NCBI GenBank assembly: GCA_004556345.1
Contig: SFHQ01000002.1
Location: 1 to 64,000, forward strand
Length of the DNA: 64,000 bases
Direction of reading: 5' to 3'
From: Clostridiales bacterium
GTDB lineage: Bacteria; Bacillota; Clostridia; Oscillospirales; Oscillospiraceae
Under the pieces are notes generated by a model. The model searched no databases and had not been told where the DNA came from. It saw only the letters and a program-made list of their open reading frames with translations. Numbering within the stretch: the stretch's first letter is position 1; each line of letters starts with the position of its first letter. The position numbers were made by a program, and so were the translations under genes. Positions 52,263 through 60,775 of the stretch are shown here, one piece after another.

Positions 52263-52796
52263 TCAATAGTTGTCCGCCTTGACCTCGAAGAAGGACTGGG
52301 GGTGGTTGCAGACGGGACATACATCGGGGGCCTTGTCGCCATACTCCAGGTGCCCGCAGTTGCGGCAGTACCAGACCTTGACGGAGGACTTCTTGAAGAC
52401 CTCGTCGTTCTCCAGGTTCTCCAGCAGCTTCAGGTAGCGCTCGTAGTGAGACTTCTCGATCTCACCCACGGCGGCGAAGAGGTCAGCGATGCGGTGGAAG
52501 CCCTCCTCGCGGGCCTCTTCTGCCATGCGCTTGTACATGCTGGTCCACTCGTCGTGCTCGCCTTCGGCGGCGGCCATCAGGTTCTCGGCGGTGGTGCCGA
52601 TGCCACCCAGCTCCTTGAACCAGAGCTTGGCGTGCTCCTTCTCGTTGCCGGCGGTCTCCTCGAAGAATGCGGCGATCTGCTGGAAGCCGTCCTTCCGGGC
52701 CTGGCTGGCGTAATAGGTGTACTTATTTCTGGCCTGGCTTTCGCCGGCAAATGCCTCCCACAGGTTGGCTTCGGTCTTGCTGCCCTTCAGTTCCAT
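52263..52796 (-). CDS. rbr: Rubrerythrin
   Basis: A 177-residue peroxide-detoxifying protein. ATG 52796 follows AAAGGAG. The N-terminal four-helix diiron domain (about 1-135) has the EXXH ligands in FAGESQARNKYTYYA, ETAGNEKEHAKLWF and GEIEKSHYERY. The C-terminal rubredoxin domain has CRNCGH and CPVCNH, the Fe(SCys)4 site. It reduces hydrogen peroxide in anaerobes. Its promoter was not recognised; the upstream 286 bases hold an imperfect AACTTTCTC/GAAAAAGT-like palindrome near 52969-52991 that could be a PerR-type site, but this is weak. Confidence 0.94.
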   Translation of the reverse strand: MELKGSKTEANLWEAFAGESQARNKYTYYASQARKDGFQQIAAFFEETAGNEKEHAKLWFKELGGIGTTAENLMAAAEGEHDEWTSMYKRMAEEAREEGFHRIADLFAAVGEIEKSHYERYLKLLENLENDEVFKKSSVKVWYCRNCGHLEYGDKAPDVCPVCNHPQSFFEVKADNY

Positions 52797-53082
52797 TGTT
52801 GTGCTCCTTTCTGATGTTCGTTGTGATTTATATGGGTTTGCCCTGGGCCGTCTGCCCTTTGGGCTGGTGTTCTTTGTTGTGGCTTTAGGATACTGCATTT
52901 TGGCCTGAGATACCGTGACTTACACACACTCAGAGAAAAATGATGCAAAAACTTCCTTGGAAATTTGACTTTTTCTGTCTGAGAAAGTTTTCCCCCGCCG
53001 GCGCATACTATACGCACGGCTTCTTTGCAAGCCCCCGCGTTTTTTCAGGCGCGGCAAGCAACGAAACAACGGAGGGATCATC

Positions 53083-53544
53083 ATGGCTCGCAAGTATCTC
53101 ACCGCCGGGCTGCTCCTGGTCCTGACCTTGTCCCTGACGGCCTGCGGCACCAGCGACAAGGCCGGGACCTCGGCCCACCGCTGGGACGGCGGCACCAACG
53201 CCGCTTCTCAGGACTGGGCCATCCAGCGCCAGGCGGACGCCCGCGGCCCGCTGTCGGGCAGCACCGACGGCAGCTATCACGCCGACAGCCAGGGCCGGGT
53301 CGACGGCTACCACGCCCGCTCCTACGACGGCAAGCGCGGCCAGGCAAAATCCAATCGGGACAAGGCCGGTGACGACCTAAAGAAGGCCGGCGAAAACGCC
53401 AAAGACACAGCCAAGGACCTGGGCAAGGCCGCCCAAGACGCCGCCCGCAGCATCGGCGACACCGCAGAGGACGCCCTAGACGGCATGAAGCAAGCCGCCA
53501 AGAACACCACCGACAGCGCCCAGAAGTCTACCAGCGCCCGGTAA
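53083..53544 (+). CDS. Small lipoprotein with amphipathic Lys/Ala helix
   Basis: A 153-residue lipoprotein. GGAGGG is seven bases before the ATG. The lipobox LSLTAC gives Cys21. Residues about 25-85 are rich in Gly, Ser and Asp with SGSTDGSYHADSQG. Residues about 90-150 form a long charged helix of AxDxAKD type (DLKKAGENAKDTAKDLGKAA), like LEA or apolipoprotein repeats. It is probably a surface protein linked to envelope stress; no family was recognised. Confidence 0.65.
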   Translation: MARKYLTAGLLLVLTLSLTACGTSDKAGTSAHRWDGGTNAASQDWAIQRQADARGPLSGSTDGSYHADSQGRVDGYHARSYDGKRGQAKSNRDKAGDDLKKAGENAKDTAKDLGKAAQDAARSIGDTAEDALDGMKQAAKNTTDSAQKSTSAR

Positions 53545-53555
53545 AGCGGACCCAG

Positions 53556-53606
53556 CAACACAAGCCAGGGGAGAGACAGCTATGTCTTTCTTCTGGCTTG
53601 TTGTCT
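53556..53606 (+). terminator. Terminator after the Lys/Ala lipoprotein
   Basis: ACAAGCCAG (53560-53568) pairs with 53593-53601, with an AGACA/TGTCT inner stem, followed by TTGTCTTGGTTT. Confidence 0.65.
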
Positions 53607-53889
53607 TGGTTTCTCAGAGACGTCGGGAAGCTATGCAAGACGGACTGGCGTAGCGTCACGAACCCATATCATTACTTTATATTATAGCACGAACCCCCCC
53701 GTTTACAAGAAAACGAGGAGAGCCAGCCACGGTGAATTCGTGGCGATGGTCGCACCGCCAACGGTGGAAATTTATTTTACAGCGAGATTTGTATTGCAGC
53801 TACTATAAATATCATGTATAGTGATCTCATAAGAAGTAGGACTTTTATTTAATATTTAACTTGACCTGTAGATTTTGGAGTGTGCCATC
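53607..53889. other. A+T-rich gap with a scrap similar to the tautomerase gene
   Basis: No gene is seen in these 283 bases. Positions about 53737-53761 (TTCGTGGCGATGGTC then CACCGCC) nearly match 54465-54489, the 3' end of the tautomerase-like gene. On the minus strand this piece would encode VGGATIAT, compared with IGGVTIAT in the gene. It looks like a leftover of a second copy. Confidence 0.45.
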
Positions 53890-54381
53890 ATGAGAAAAGA
53901 TACGATAGGGGTATGCTGCTTATTAGCGTCTACGGCGATGATACTCATGATCGCTTGGTTTTTTCAAGCTCATCCTGTGGTAGCTTCTCCAGAAAACACA
54001 CGAATTATGTTTATTGAAATTGGTGGCGGGGAGGATGAAGATTTCACGATCCCATCGCCAGAGCAGGAAAAACAGATCTTGGCGTTTCTTTCAACCTGTA
54101 AAGAAACGCACACGACTCGGCGTGAGCTTTCTGGTGGATATGATGCTAACTGGAAGTGCATGACAATAATGCTGGCCTTCCCCAATGGACAAGTTCGAGG
54201 GGTTTTGCTTGCTCCGTGTGAAGATGAAGAAGTTGGCGCTTCAAATATACTCAACACTTCATATCCAGCATCTGGGTCTACAGGCTTCTTTGATACAATA
54301 TGCACGTTACAAAATCCAAAAGAGATTCGGAATTTTTTGGATACTGTGCTATTGCAAGAAGACGAAGAATCAACAACTTGA
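53890..54381 (+). CDS. Hypothetical secreted or membrane-anchored protein, A+T-rich
   Basis: A 163-residue protein. ATG 53890 has TTGGAG about nine bases upstream. Residues 7-25 are one hydrophobic helix (VCCLLASTAMILMIAWFF), a signal anchor. The rest is acidic with IEIGGGEDEDFTIPSPEQEK and pairs of Cys. Base composition and codon use are clearly more A+T-rich than neighbours, with several A-ending codons, which points to transfer. No family was recognised. Confidence 0.6.
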   Translation: MRKDTIGVCCLLASTAMILMIAWFFQAHPVVASPENTRIMFIEIGGGEDEDFTIPSPEQEKQILAFLSTCKETHTTRRELSGGYDANWKCMTIMLAFPNGQVRGVLLAPCEDEEVGASNILNTSYPASGSTGFFDTICTLQNPKEIRNFLDTVLLQEDEESTT

Positions 54382-54397
54382 TTCTTAAGTACAATAC

Positions 54398-54434
54398 AAA
54401 GGGAGCTGTCTCGTTATGAGGCAGCTCCTTTTGC
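54398..54434. terminator. Terminator between the A+T-rich gene and the tautomerase gene
   Basis: AAGGGAGCTG (about 54399-54408) pairs with CAGCTCCTTT (54422-54431), followed by T residues. The flanking genes converge. Confidence 0.75.
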
Positions 54435-54447
54435 AATAGAAACGTAT

Positions 54448-54807
54448 TTACTTCTTCTGCATCTTCGTGGCGATGGTCACGCCGCCGATGGCGATGCGGT
54501 CCAGGCCGTTGTCGTGGAAGACGAGGGTCAGCTTCTTGTCCTCGCCCAGGACCTCCTGGACGGCGGCCTGCATGGACTCGGCCAGGGCGTTGACCTTCTC
54601 CTCCTTGGTGGGGCCGGCCTCGATGTTGGCGACCACCATCTTCTGGGGGGCGGGCTGGCCGTTTTCGTACAGCGTCTCGTACTCGTTGACGAAGGTGTAG
54701 ATGTGGGGGGCCTTCAGGATGGGGGCGGCAGCGTCATACAGCTTGGCAGCCAGGGCATCCTTGGTTCCTTGTTCCAGCTTGGGAACGTTGACGTACATAC
54801 TGGGCAT
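54448..54807 (-). CDS. Tautomerase-superfamily-like small protein
   Basis: A 119-residue protein. ATG 54807 has AAGGAGG nine bases upstream. It starts MPSMYVNVPKLEQGTKDALA; after Met removal Pro would be N-terminal, as in 4-oxalocrotonate tautomerases, and the beta-alpha-beta pattern with VANIEAGPTKEEKVNALAE recurs in the second half. It is longer than the 60-residue classic enzymes, like fused two-unit members. Substrate is unknown. Confidence 0.6.
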   Translation of the reverse strand: MPSMYVNVPKLEQGTKDALAAKLYDAAAPILKAPHIYTFVNEYETLYENGQPAPQKMVVANIEAGPTKEEKVNALAESMQAAVQEVLGEDKKLTLVFHDNGLDRIAIGGVTIATKMQKK

Positions 54808-54893
54808 ACTAAAAATCCTCCTTGTGATAGGGGGCGGCAGGGCCGCCTTACAAAACGCCGGTCAGGCGGTCTTGTCGTGTGGGTAACATCGGA

Positions 54894-55118
54894 TCAGGAC
54901 AGGGGCTTTTTCTCCTCGTCCTTCTTTTGCAGCTTGGTCTTGGTGCCGTCCTTCTCTAGGAAGTAGACGTTGTCCAGCTGGGCCTCCAGGCTTTGGCGGA
55001 TGGAGGCCAGGTACTCCAGGCGCAGGGTAGCCTGCTCCTGCTTTTCTTCCTCGGTCAGGCCGATGGTCTTGCTCTTGCGGGCCAGCTCGTTGAGCCGGGC
55101 GATGCGTTCTTCTGTCAT
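54894..55118 (-). CDS. DUF896 (YnzC-like) small protein
   Basis: A 74-residue protein with the DUF896 pattern: ERIARLNELARKSKTIGLT, EEEKQEQATLRLEYLASIR. The family member YnzC in Bacillus forms a two-helix bundle and is SOS-linked. This copy has an extra C-terminal charged tail (KTKLQKKDEEKKPLS). GAAAGGA is found upstream. It follows ylmH on the same strand by 46 bases. Confidence 0.85.
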   Translation of the reverse strand: MTEERIARLNELARKSKTIGLTEEEKQEQATLRLEYLASIRQSLEAQLDNVYFLEKDGTKTKLQKKDEEKKPLS

Positions 55119-55164
55119 GGTGCGGTCCTTTCTTTCTATGGGAACTATGCGATGGATCTGGAAG

Positions 55165-55962
55165 TTACAGATAGCGCTGGAGGGTCAGGATCGTCCGTCC
55201 GCGCTTGGACGTGCCCCCGATCTCGGTCAGGACACACTTGCCCAGCCCCCGGCAGGTCAGCACGTCTCCGGCCTCGACGACCTTATCCGCCTTCTCACAG
55301 GGCCGGTGGTTGACCATCACCCGCCCGCCTTTGATAAGCTCGGCGGCGCGGCTGCGGGGGATGGAGAAGCCAGCGGAAACAACGGCGTCCAAACGGACGG
55401 AGGCTACGGTGGCCCGGACTTCCTTCGTCTCCCCCGGCGTGGGGGTGAGCTGGTCCAGGGGCAGCGGCGTGAGGGTCACAGGGTAACGCCCGGCCTTTTC
55501 CCATTGGGCCAGTAAGATGGGCAGGGTCTCCCGCAGGACGATGACCTGCGCCCCCGTCTCTCCGATCAGAATATCCCCGATCTTCTCCCGCGTGATGCCC
55601 AGGCCCATGAGGGAACCCAAATAGTCCCGGTGGGTCAGCTTGGCCCCCTTGGGGGTCTTCACCTCCAAGGCCGCCAGGGGGCAGTCCTCCCCGGCCAGCC
55701 AGAGGTCTTCGTCCAGCCAGTCCGGCAGAAAGCCCCAGAGCTTGCGCTCGGCATCCGCATAGCCGCCGTGCAGCACGCCCTGCCCCGGCGCGGCAGCCAT
55801 CAGCAGGTCGGCGCTCATGGCTTGCTCGGCGGGGGAGAGAAAGGCTGTGTGGGTGGGGATGCCCCGCTGATCCGCCCGCTGCTGCTGGTCCAGCACACGA
55901 GCCAGAAGCAACCGGCTCTCGCCGTCTCTGGCGTATTTGTCCAGCAGCTCCGTTTTGTTCAT
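55165..55962 (-). CDS. YlmH-family RNA-binding protein (S4 domain)
   Basis: A 265-residue protein. ATG 55962 has GGGAGGGAG about nine bases upstream. The N-terminal two-thirds match the YlmH fold (FLSPAEQAMSADLLMAA, DYLGSLMGLGITREKIGDIL). The C-terminal S4 domain (about 195-255) has LDAVVSAGFSIPRSRAAEL and GRVMVNHRPCEKADK. YlmH is linked to division and to ribosome rescue in Firmicutes. It has a promoter shared back to back with the lipid kinase gene. Confidence 0.88.
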   Translation of the reverse strand: MNKTELLDKYARDGESRLLLARVLDQQQRADQRGIPTHTAFLSPAEQAMSADLLMAAAPGQGVLHGGYADAERKLWGFLPDWLDEDLWLAGEDCPLAALEVKTPKGAKLTHRDYLGSLMGLGITREKIGDILIGETGAQVIVLRETLPILLAQWEKAGRYPVTLTPLPLDQLTPTPGETKEVRATVASVRLDAVVSAGFSIPRSRAAELIKGGRVMVNHRPCEKADKVVEAGDVLTCRGLGKCVLTEIGGTSKRGRTILTLQRYL

Positions 55963-56028
55963 GGTGCCGTCTCCCTCCCTTCCAGCTTGGAAAATTCTGT
56001 CTTTCCAAACCGAATGTTCATAGAAACC

Positions 56029-56080
56029 AGTATATCCCGACAAAGTGCCTATTGTCAACGGAAATAGGAGGGTTTATAAT
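56029..56080. promoter_or_regulatory. Divergent promoters sharing one -35 block
   Basis: Plus strand: TTGTCA (56052-56057), 17 bases, TATAAT (56075-56080), toward the lipid kinase. Minus strand: TTGACA (56053-56058), 18 bases, TATACT (56029-56034), toward ylmH. The two -35 boxes overlap in the same seven bases, so polymerase cannot sit on both at once. Confidence 0.78.
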
Positions 56081-56115
56081 CTTCTTTATCCTGAGCGTGG
56101 CTCCCCTGAAAGGGT

Positions 56116-56140
56116 CGAACTGTCCGGGGGACAGTTCGAT
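56116..56140 (+). promoter_or_regulatory. Hairpin in the lipid kinase leader
   Basis: TCGAACTGTCC (56116-56126) pairs perfectly with 56130-56140 around a three-base loop. A weak T-rich tail follows (TTCAGTAAAATTTTCC), so partial termination is possible. It lies in a leader of about 150 nt. Confidence 0.55.
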
Positions 56141-56236
56141 TCAGTAAAATTTTCCTAAAACAGCTGGCCGCAAAGCGGTCTGAGGGGGCCACTCCGCGCT
56201 CAAATAGCACTGATCTTGCCATAAGGAGGAATCCAC

Positions 56237-57145
56237 GTGAAACGCGTCCTTTTTATCTATAACCGCCACGCGGGAAAAAACAAGACCTGGGCCGGACTGT
56301 CCAACATCATCAACGCCATGACGGAAGAGGATTGTCTCGTCACGGCCTATCCCACCCAGTACCGGGGCGACGCCGGGGAGGCCATCGTGCGCTGGAGCAA
56401 GGACTTTGACCAGGTCGTGGTCGCTGGCGGCGACGGCACCCTGAGCGAGGCCATCGCCGGGGCCGTGCGGTTAGACGAGCAGCCCATCATCGGCTACATC
56501 CCCGTGGGGACGACGAATGACTTTTCCAAAAACTTAAACCTGCCCCTGGGCGATCTGACCGCCCTGGCGGCCACCGCCGTCACCGGTGTGCCCCACACCC
56601 ATGATCTGGGCCGGTTCAACGGCCAGAGCTTTCTCTATGTCGCCGCCTTCGGGGCCTTTACGGAGATTGCCTACTCCACCCCACAGAAAGCCAAGAACCT
56701 TCTGGGCTACAACGCCTATGTGCTGGAGGTGGTCAAGAATCTCGCCTCCATCAAGCCCTACCACTTAAAGGTGGAGTACGATGACAAGGTCATCGAGGGG
56801 GATTTTCTCTACGGCATGGTGAGCAACACCACGTCTGTGGGCCGCTTCAACAACTTCCCCCCCGGAAACCCGGACCTCTCCGACGGCCTGCTGGAGGTGA
56901 CCCTCATCTCCCCCGTCCGGGACGTGAAAGACATGGAGGAATTCAGCCGCGCCCTGCTGATGACCAACCCCGCCATCCTCAACTCCATGATGACGACGTT
57001 CTCCACGGCCAAGGTCAAGTTCACCGCCGCCCAGGAGCTGCGCTGGACCCTGGACGGCGAGGCCGGCGGGGCCCACCAGGTGGTCGAGGTGGAGGCCGTC
57101 CACAACGCCTATACCATCATCCACGGACCCGAAAAATCGCAATAA
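56237..57145 (+). CDS. Diacylglycerol/lipid kinase family protein (YegS/DgkB type)
   Basis: A 302-residue kinase. GGAGG lies upstream of the GTG-free ATG 56237. The glycine-rich GGDGTLSEA (64-72) and GTTNDFSKNLNLP are the nucleotide- and lipid-binding marks of the family. It phosphorylates diacylglycerol or related lipids in the inner leaflet, recycling lipid from lipoteichoic acid synthesis. The exact lipid is unknown. Confidence 0.9.
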   Translation: MKRVLFIYNRHAGKNKTWAGLSNIINAMTEEDCLVTAYPTQYRGDAGEAIVRWSKDFDQVVVAGGDGTLSEAIAGAVRLDEQPIIGYIPVGTTNDFSKNLNLPLGDLTALAATAVTGVPHTHDLGRFNGQSFLYVAAFGAFTEIAYSTPQKAKNLLGYNAYVLEVVKNLASIKPYHLKVEYDDKVIEGDFLYGMVSNTTSVGRFNNFPPGNPDLSDGLLEVTLISPVRDVKDMEEFSRALLMTNPAILNSMMTTFSTAKVKFTAAQELRWTLDGEAGGAHQVVEVEAVHNAYTIIHGPEKSQ

Positions 57146-57199
57146 AGCTTGCATCTGAAAACGCTTTTAGAAAATTTCGACAAATAACCTGCAATTGTA

Positions 57200-57228
57200 T
57201 TGACTTTCTTTTGGCTTGATTGTATAAT
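57200..57228 (+). promoter_or_regulatory. SigA-type promoter of the universal stress protein genes
   Basis: TTGACT (57200-57205), 17-nt spacer, TATAAT (57223-57228), 43 bases before the first start codon. Confidence 0.82.
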
Positions 57229-57271
57229 AAAAGCACCACAAGAGGTCATAGACTCAAGGAGGCCATACCCC

Positions 57272-57685
57272 ATGAAAAAGATCCTGTTACCAGTTGACGG
57301 CAGCAAACGTAGCCTGCGCACCGTAGAAGCGGTCAAGCAGCTCTGCGACCCGGCAGAGAGCGACATCACCATCGTCAAAGTCGTCAGCGCCCAGCTGTAT
57401 ATCAACTCCATGGATGAGATCAAGCACAACGCAGAAAAGGCCCAGCCTGAGTTAGACGCCGTGGCCGACCTTCTCCCCGGTTACCAGGTCAAGACCCAGG
57501 TCCTCCTGGGCAGCGCCCCCGGAGCGGAGATCGTGGAGTACGCCAAGGAGGAACAGATCGACATGATCATCATGACCCGCTCCTCCCGCGGGCCGCTGCG
57601 TAAGCTCGGCTCGGTCGCGACCTACATCGTGCGCAACGCCTCGTTCCTCGATGTGATCGTGATGCGGGAAGTGGGTGACGAATAA
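57272..57685 (+). CDS. Universal stress protein (UspA family), first copy
   Basis: A 137-residue single-domain protein. AAGGAGG lies upstream. The start MKKILLPVDGSKRSLRTVE and the end IIMTRSSRGPLRKLGSVATY then VRNASFLDVIV are UspA-like, though the classic G2xG9xG ATP loop is altered to RSSRGPLRKLGS. It may or may not bind ATP. A paralogue follows 70 bases downstream, so they likely form an operon. Confidence 0.88.
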   Translation: MKKILLPVDGSKRSLRTVEAVKQLCDPAESDITIVKVVSAQLYINSMDEIKHNAEKAQPELDAVADLLPGYQVKTQVLLGSAPGAEIVEYAKEEQIDMIIMTRSSRGPLRKLGSVATYIVRNASFLDVIVMREVGDE

Positions 57686-57755
57686 AAGCACCCCCTTTGG
57701 AAGACCCCAACCCTGCAAGCCCACAGCAAGCAACATGATGATTGGAGGTACCCAC

Positions 57756-58205
57756 ATGAAGAAGATCCTACTGCCTATCGATGGAAGTCCCCGCAGCCTG
57801 CGCACCATTCAGGAGATCAAGCAAAGCTACGACCCCAAAGAGACGGAGATCACCATTCTGTTAGTCACCCCCGAACCCCGGCCCCATAAGATGACTGACG
57901 ACAACGACGAAGTGAAGCCCATGCCCGACCACGACGAGATCAAGTCCGTGGACGAGAACGACGCCGAGGTTTCCCGTCAGCTCCTCGCCTCTTTTGCCAG
58001 AATGATGCCTGAGTACAAGGTGGACACCGCCCTGCGCTTCGGTAACCCTGGCCCGGAGATCATCGGCTTTGCCAAGGAGGGCGGCTTTGACGCCATCCTG
58101 ATGACCCGCTCCTCCCGCGGTTGCACGCAGAAGATGGGTTCGGTCTCCACTTACATCGTGCGCAACGCCTCTTTCATCGACATCACCGTGCTGAAGGGAA
58201 TTTGA
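57756..58205 (+). CDS. Universal stress protein (UspA family), second copy
   Basis: A 149-residue paralogue of the preceding gene, with the same start (MKKILLPIDGSPRSLRTI) and end pattern (LMTRSSRGCTQKMGSVSTYI). It has an acidic insert of about 15 residues (DDNDEVKPMPDHDEIKSVDE) between strands 2 and 3 that is absent from the first copy. The pair may form a heterodimer. GGAGG is found nine bases before ATG 57756, and a terminator follows. Confidence 0.88.
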   Translation: MKKILLPIDGSPRSLRTIQEIKQSYDPKETEITILLVTPEPRPHKMTDDNDEVKPMPDHDEIKSVDENDAEVSRQLLASFARMMPEYKVDTALRFGNPGPEIIGFAKEGGFDAILMTRSSRGCTQKMGSVSTYIVRNASFIDITVLKGI

Positions 58206-58252
58206 GGCGATTGCCTGACTGCACATGAATCATAACAAAATGATAAAATTTT

Positions 58253-58287
58253 TGGCCAGCAGCTTCGCGCTGCTGGCCTTTTTTTGT
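58253..58287 (+). terminator. Terminator of the universal stress protein operon
   Basis: GGCCAGCAGC pairs perfectly with GCTGCTGGCC across a TTCGC loop, followed by seven T residues. Confidence 0.92.
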
Positions 58288-58304
58288 GTCTGATGCCGTC
58301 TGCG

Positions 58305-58961
58305 TCACGCTTCATGGAGATGCCCCACGTCCGGGTCCGGCCAGAGCGTCACGAGAGCGCCGCCCAAAAATGTCGTGTCCAGCCAGAGGTCCAGGTCGAT
58401 GACCCGCTCCTCTCCCTCGTCCAGGATCGTGCAGAGCAGGACGCGCTCCCCCTCCGTCATGGAGATGAGGGGGACCCAATGCCAGCTGTCCAGATTTTTC
58501 AGGGCGCCGTTGGAAAAGTTCAAAAAGGCCACGGGGCAGTCCCGCCCCAAAGCCTGGGCCAGAAACGCCCGGCATTGGGCGGAGGAGGGCCGCTGGGGGC
58601 GGCGGGCAATGGGCAGGACCTCGCCCTTGAGATAGCAGCCCCGGCTCTGGGCAAAGCTGCGGCAGCCCAGGACCATATTCTCCGGGTTGTCCAGGCCGCG
58701 GGAGCCGGGGGTGACGTAGGGCCACACCGCTTCCATATAGGCCAGAAAGCCCGCCTGGGTGTGGGCTTCGCCGGGAGCCATGGGGGCCAAAACGGGGTGG
58801 GCCTGGGCGAGATAGGACAGCAGCGCCGCCGCTGTGGTGGGGCCGCAGCCGGCCCGGCGCTGCCAGAGGTCATGGTACCACTCCTGGTCGCCGCCGCGAT
58901 ACCGGGTCCCGTCGGGGCCGGTCAGCGTGAGGTATTCGGGGTGAGAGAGTTTGTAGGGCAT
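58305..58961 (-). CDS. Cysteine-peptidase-like (C39-type fold) cytoplasmic protein
   Basis: A 218-residue protein. ATG 58961 has AAAGGAGGGG about eight bases upstream. AGCGPTTAAALLSYLAQ (Cys39) is the catalytic motif of C39/papain-like folds, and SWHWVPLI carries the candidate His. There is no signal peptide. No Asn/Asp partner was assigned with confidence. Related Firmicute proteins are uncharacterised. It is alone, with the flanking genes on the same strand downstream. Confidence 0.6.
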   Translation of the reverse strand: MPYKLSHPEYLTLTGPDGTRYRGGDQEWYHDLWQRRAGCGPTTAAALLSYLAQAHPVLAPMAPGEAHTQAGFLAYMEAVWPYVTPGSRGLDNPENMVLGCRSFAQSRGCYLKGEVLPIARRPQRPSSAQCRAFLAQALGRDCPVAFLNFSNGALKNLDSWHWVPLISMTEGERVLLCTILDEGEERVIDLDLWLDTTFLGGALVTLWPDPDVGHLHEA

Positions 58962-59083
58962 GGCCAGCCCCTCCTTTCTGCGAACGCTTGGGTTTGTCAC
59001 AAAGCGCGTTACGAAACAGGGGGCGGAATGTTCCGCCCCCTGTCTGGGTCTTGTTCTGATCACAGGATCCCCGATCCTGGTGT

Positions 59084-59581
59084 TCAACCCTGATTTTCCG
59101 GGTCAGCCTGGCCGATGGTCATGAGGCCCAGGTAGCTGTCGGCGTTGGCGACGCTGCCTGCCACATCTTCGTCCGTGAGGGTCTTTTTGACCTTGGCGGG
59201 GATGCCGACCACCAGGCTTCTGGGCGGCACGATGGTCCCCGCCGCAACAACGGCCCCGGCCCCAACGATGGAGCCTTCGCCGATGACGGCGTGGTCTAAA
59301 ATCACGGAGTTCATGCCGATGAGGCACTTGTCTTCCACGGTGCAGCCGTGGAGGATGGCCCCGTGGCCAACGGTGACGTGGTCGCCCACGGTCACGTGGT
59401 TGCCTGCGTCGCCGTGGAGGACGCAGTTGTCCTGGACGTTAGAAAAGGCGCCGATGGTGATCTTCTCCTGGTCGGCCCGGAGGACGGCATTGTACCACAC
59501 GTTGGTCTGTTCGCCCAGGGTCACGTCACCCCGGAGATAGGCACCGGGAGCCACCCAGGCCGTGGGATGAAGGTTCGCCAT
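59084..59581 (-). CDS. Gamma-class carbonic anhydrase-family protein
   Basis: A 165-residue left-handed beta-helix protein. Hexapeptide repeats run through the chain (e.g. VTLGEQTNVWYNAVLRAD, VTVGDHVTVGHGAILHG). The metal ligands are placed as His56, His73 and His78, as in the Cam/CaiE/PaaY family. It may hydrate CO2, though many relatives are untested. It follows serA on the same strand by 17 bases. Confidence 0.86.
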   Translation of the reverse strand: MANLHPTAWVAPGAYLRGDVTLGEQTNVWYNAVLRADQEKITIGAFSNVQDNCVLHGDAGNHVTVGDHVTVGHGAILHGCTVEDKCLIGMNSVILDHAVIGEGSIVGAGAVVAAGTIVPPRSLVVGIPAKVKKTLTDEDVAGSVANADSYLGLMTIGQADPENQG

Positions 59582-59598
59582 AGTGTGAAACCCCTTTC

Positions 59599-60735
59599 TT
59601 ACTTGGACAGCACGCGGACCCGCAGCACGCCGGGGATGGCGGCAATGGCAGCGGCGTCCACCGCAGCGTCGGTATCCAGGATATAGTAGCCATAGTCGCC
59701 GCGGGCCTTGAAGGCAGAGGCCACAGCGGGCACGGCGGCGGTGACGGCAGCGCCGTCGGCGTTCTTGGTGATGACGCAGACACGGGTCTTGGCAGCCCAG
59801 GGCATGGACAGAACGGGCAGGTTCACGGAGTTGACGATATTGCCGTTGTCCAGGTAGTCCTTGATCTCGCGGGCGGCCATCATGGCGCAGTTGTCCTCGC
59901 TCTCCGGGGTGGAAGCACCCAGGTGGGGGATGGCCACGACGCCCTCAATGGCGGCGGTGTCGCTGTTGGGGAAGTCGGTGACGTAAGCGGCGCACTTGCC
60001 GGAGTCCATGGCGGCCTTCAGGGCAGCGGTGTCCACCAGCTCGCCGCGGGCCAGGTTGACCACGCGCACGCCGTCCTTCATGGCAGCGAAGGCGGCCTCG
60101 TTCAGGGTACCCTTGGTGTCGGGGGTCATGGGCAGGTGCAGGGTGATATAATCTGCCTTGGCATACAGCTCGTCCAGGGTGCCCACGACTTCGACGCCGG
60201 GGGTCAGGTTCAGGGCGTGCTTCACGGACAGATAGGGGTCATAACCGACGATGTTCATGCCCAGCGCAGCGGCGGCGTTGGCCACCAGCACGCCGATGGC
60301 GCCCAGGCCGACCACGCCCAGCGTCTTGCCCATGATCTCAGGGCCGACGTAGGCGGACTTGCCCTTCTCGACGACGGCGGAGATGTCAGCACCGGCGGCA
60401 GACTGCTCCTTGACCCAGGTGATGCCCTGAGAAATTTTACGGGAGGCCAGCAGCAGGGCAGCGATGGTCAGCTCCTTCACGCCGTTGGCGTTGGCGCCGG
60501 GGGTATTGAAGACGACGATGCCAGCGTCAGCGGCCCGGTCCAGGGGGATGTTGTTCACGCCAGCGCCGGCGCGGGCGATGCACAGCAGCTCAGCGGGGAA
60601 GTCATAGTCGTGCAGCTTGGCGGAACGGACGAGGATCGCGTCCTCGTGCTCCATGGTATCGCTGATCTCGAAGCGGTCATCCAGCTGGGCCAGGCCGATC
60701 TTGGAGATCTTATTCATGGTTTTCACATGATACAT
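59599..60735 (-). CDS. serA: D-3-phosphoglycerate dehydrogenase
   Basis: A 378-residue enzyme of serine synthesis, oxidising 3-phosphoglycerate to 3-phosphohydroxypyruvate. RAGAGVNNIPLDRA, the NAD-binding GVVGLGAIGVLVAN and RGELVDTAAL are family marks; the catalytic His is in IPHLGASTPESE. A short C-terminal ACT-like domain (about 310-378) may mediate feedback by serine. It lies downstream of serC in the same direction, separated by a MITE-like repeat. GGAC-rich AAAGGACTGG precedes the start at a rather long distance. Confidence 0.93.
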   Translation of the reverse strand: MYHVKTMNKISKIGLAQLDDRFEISDTMEHEDAILVRSAKLHDYDFPAELLCIARAGAGVNNIPLDRAADAGIVVFNTPGANANGVKELTIAALLLASRKISQGITWVKEQSAAGADISAVVEKGKSAYVGPEIMGKTLGVVGLGAIGVLVANAAAALGMNIVGYDPYLSVKHALNLTPGVEVVGTLDELYAKADYITLHLPMTPDTKGTLNEAAFAAMKDGVRVVNLARGELVDTAALKAAMDSGKCAAYVTDFPNSDTAAIEGVVAIPHLGASTPESEDNCAMMAAREIKDYLDNGNIVNSVNLPVLSMPWAAKTRVCVITKNADGAAVTAAVPAVASAFKARGDYGYYILDTDAAVDAAAIAAIPGVLRVRVLSK

Positions 60736-60775
60736 GGGAAATCCAGTCCTTTCATAGTGATTTCAAGCAACGCCC

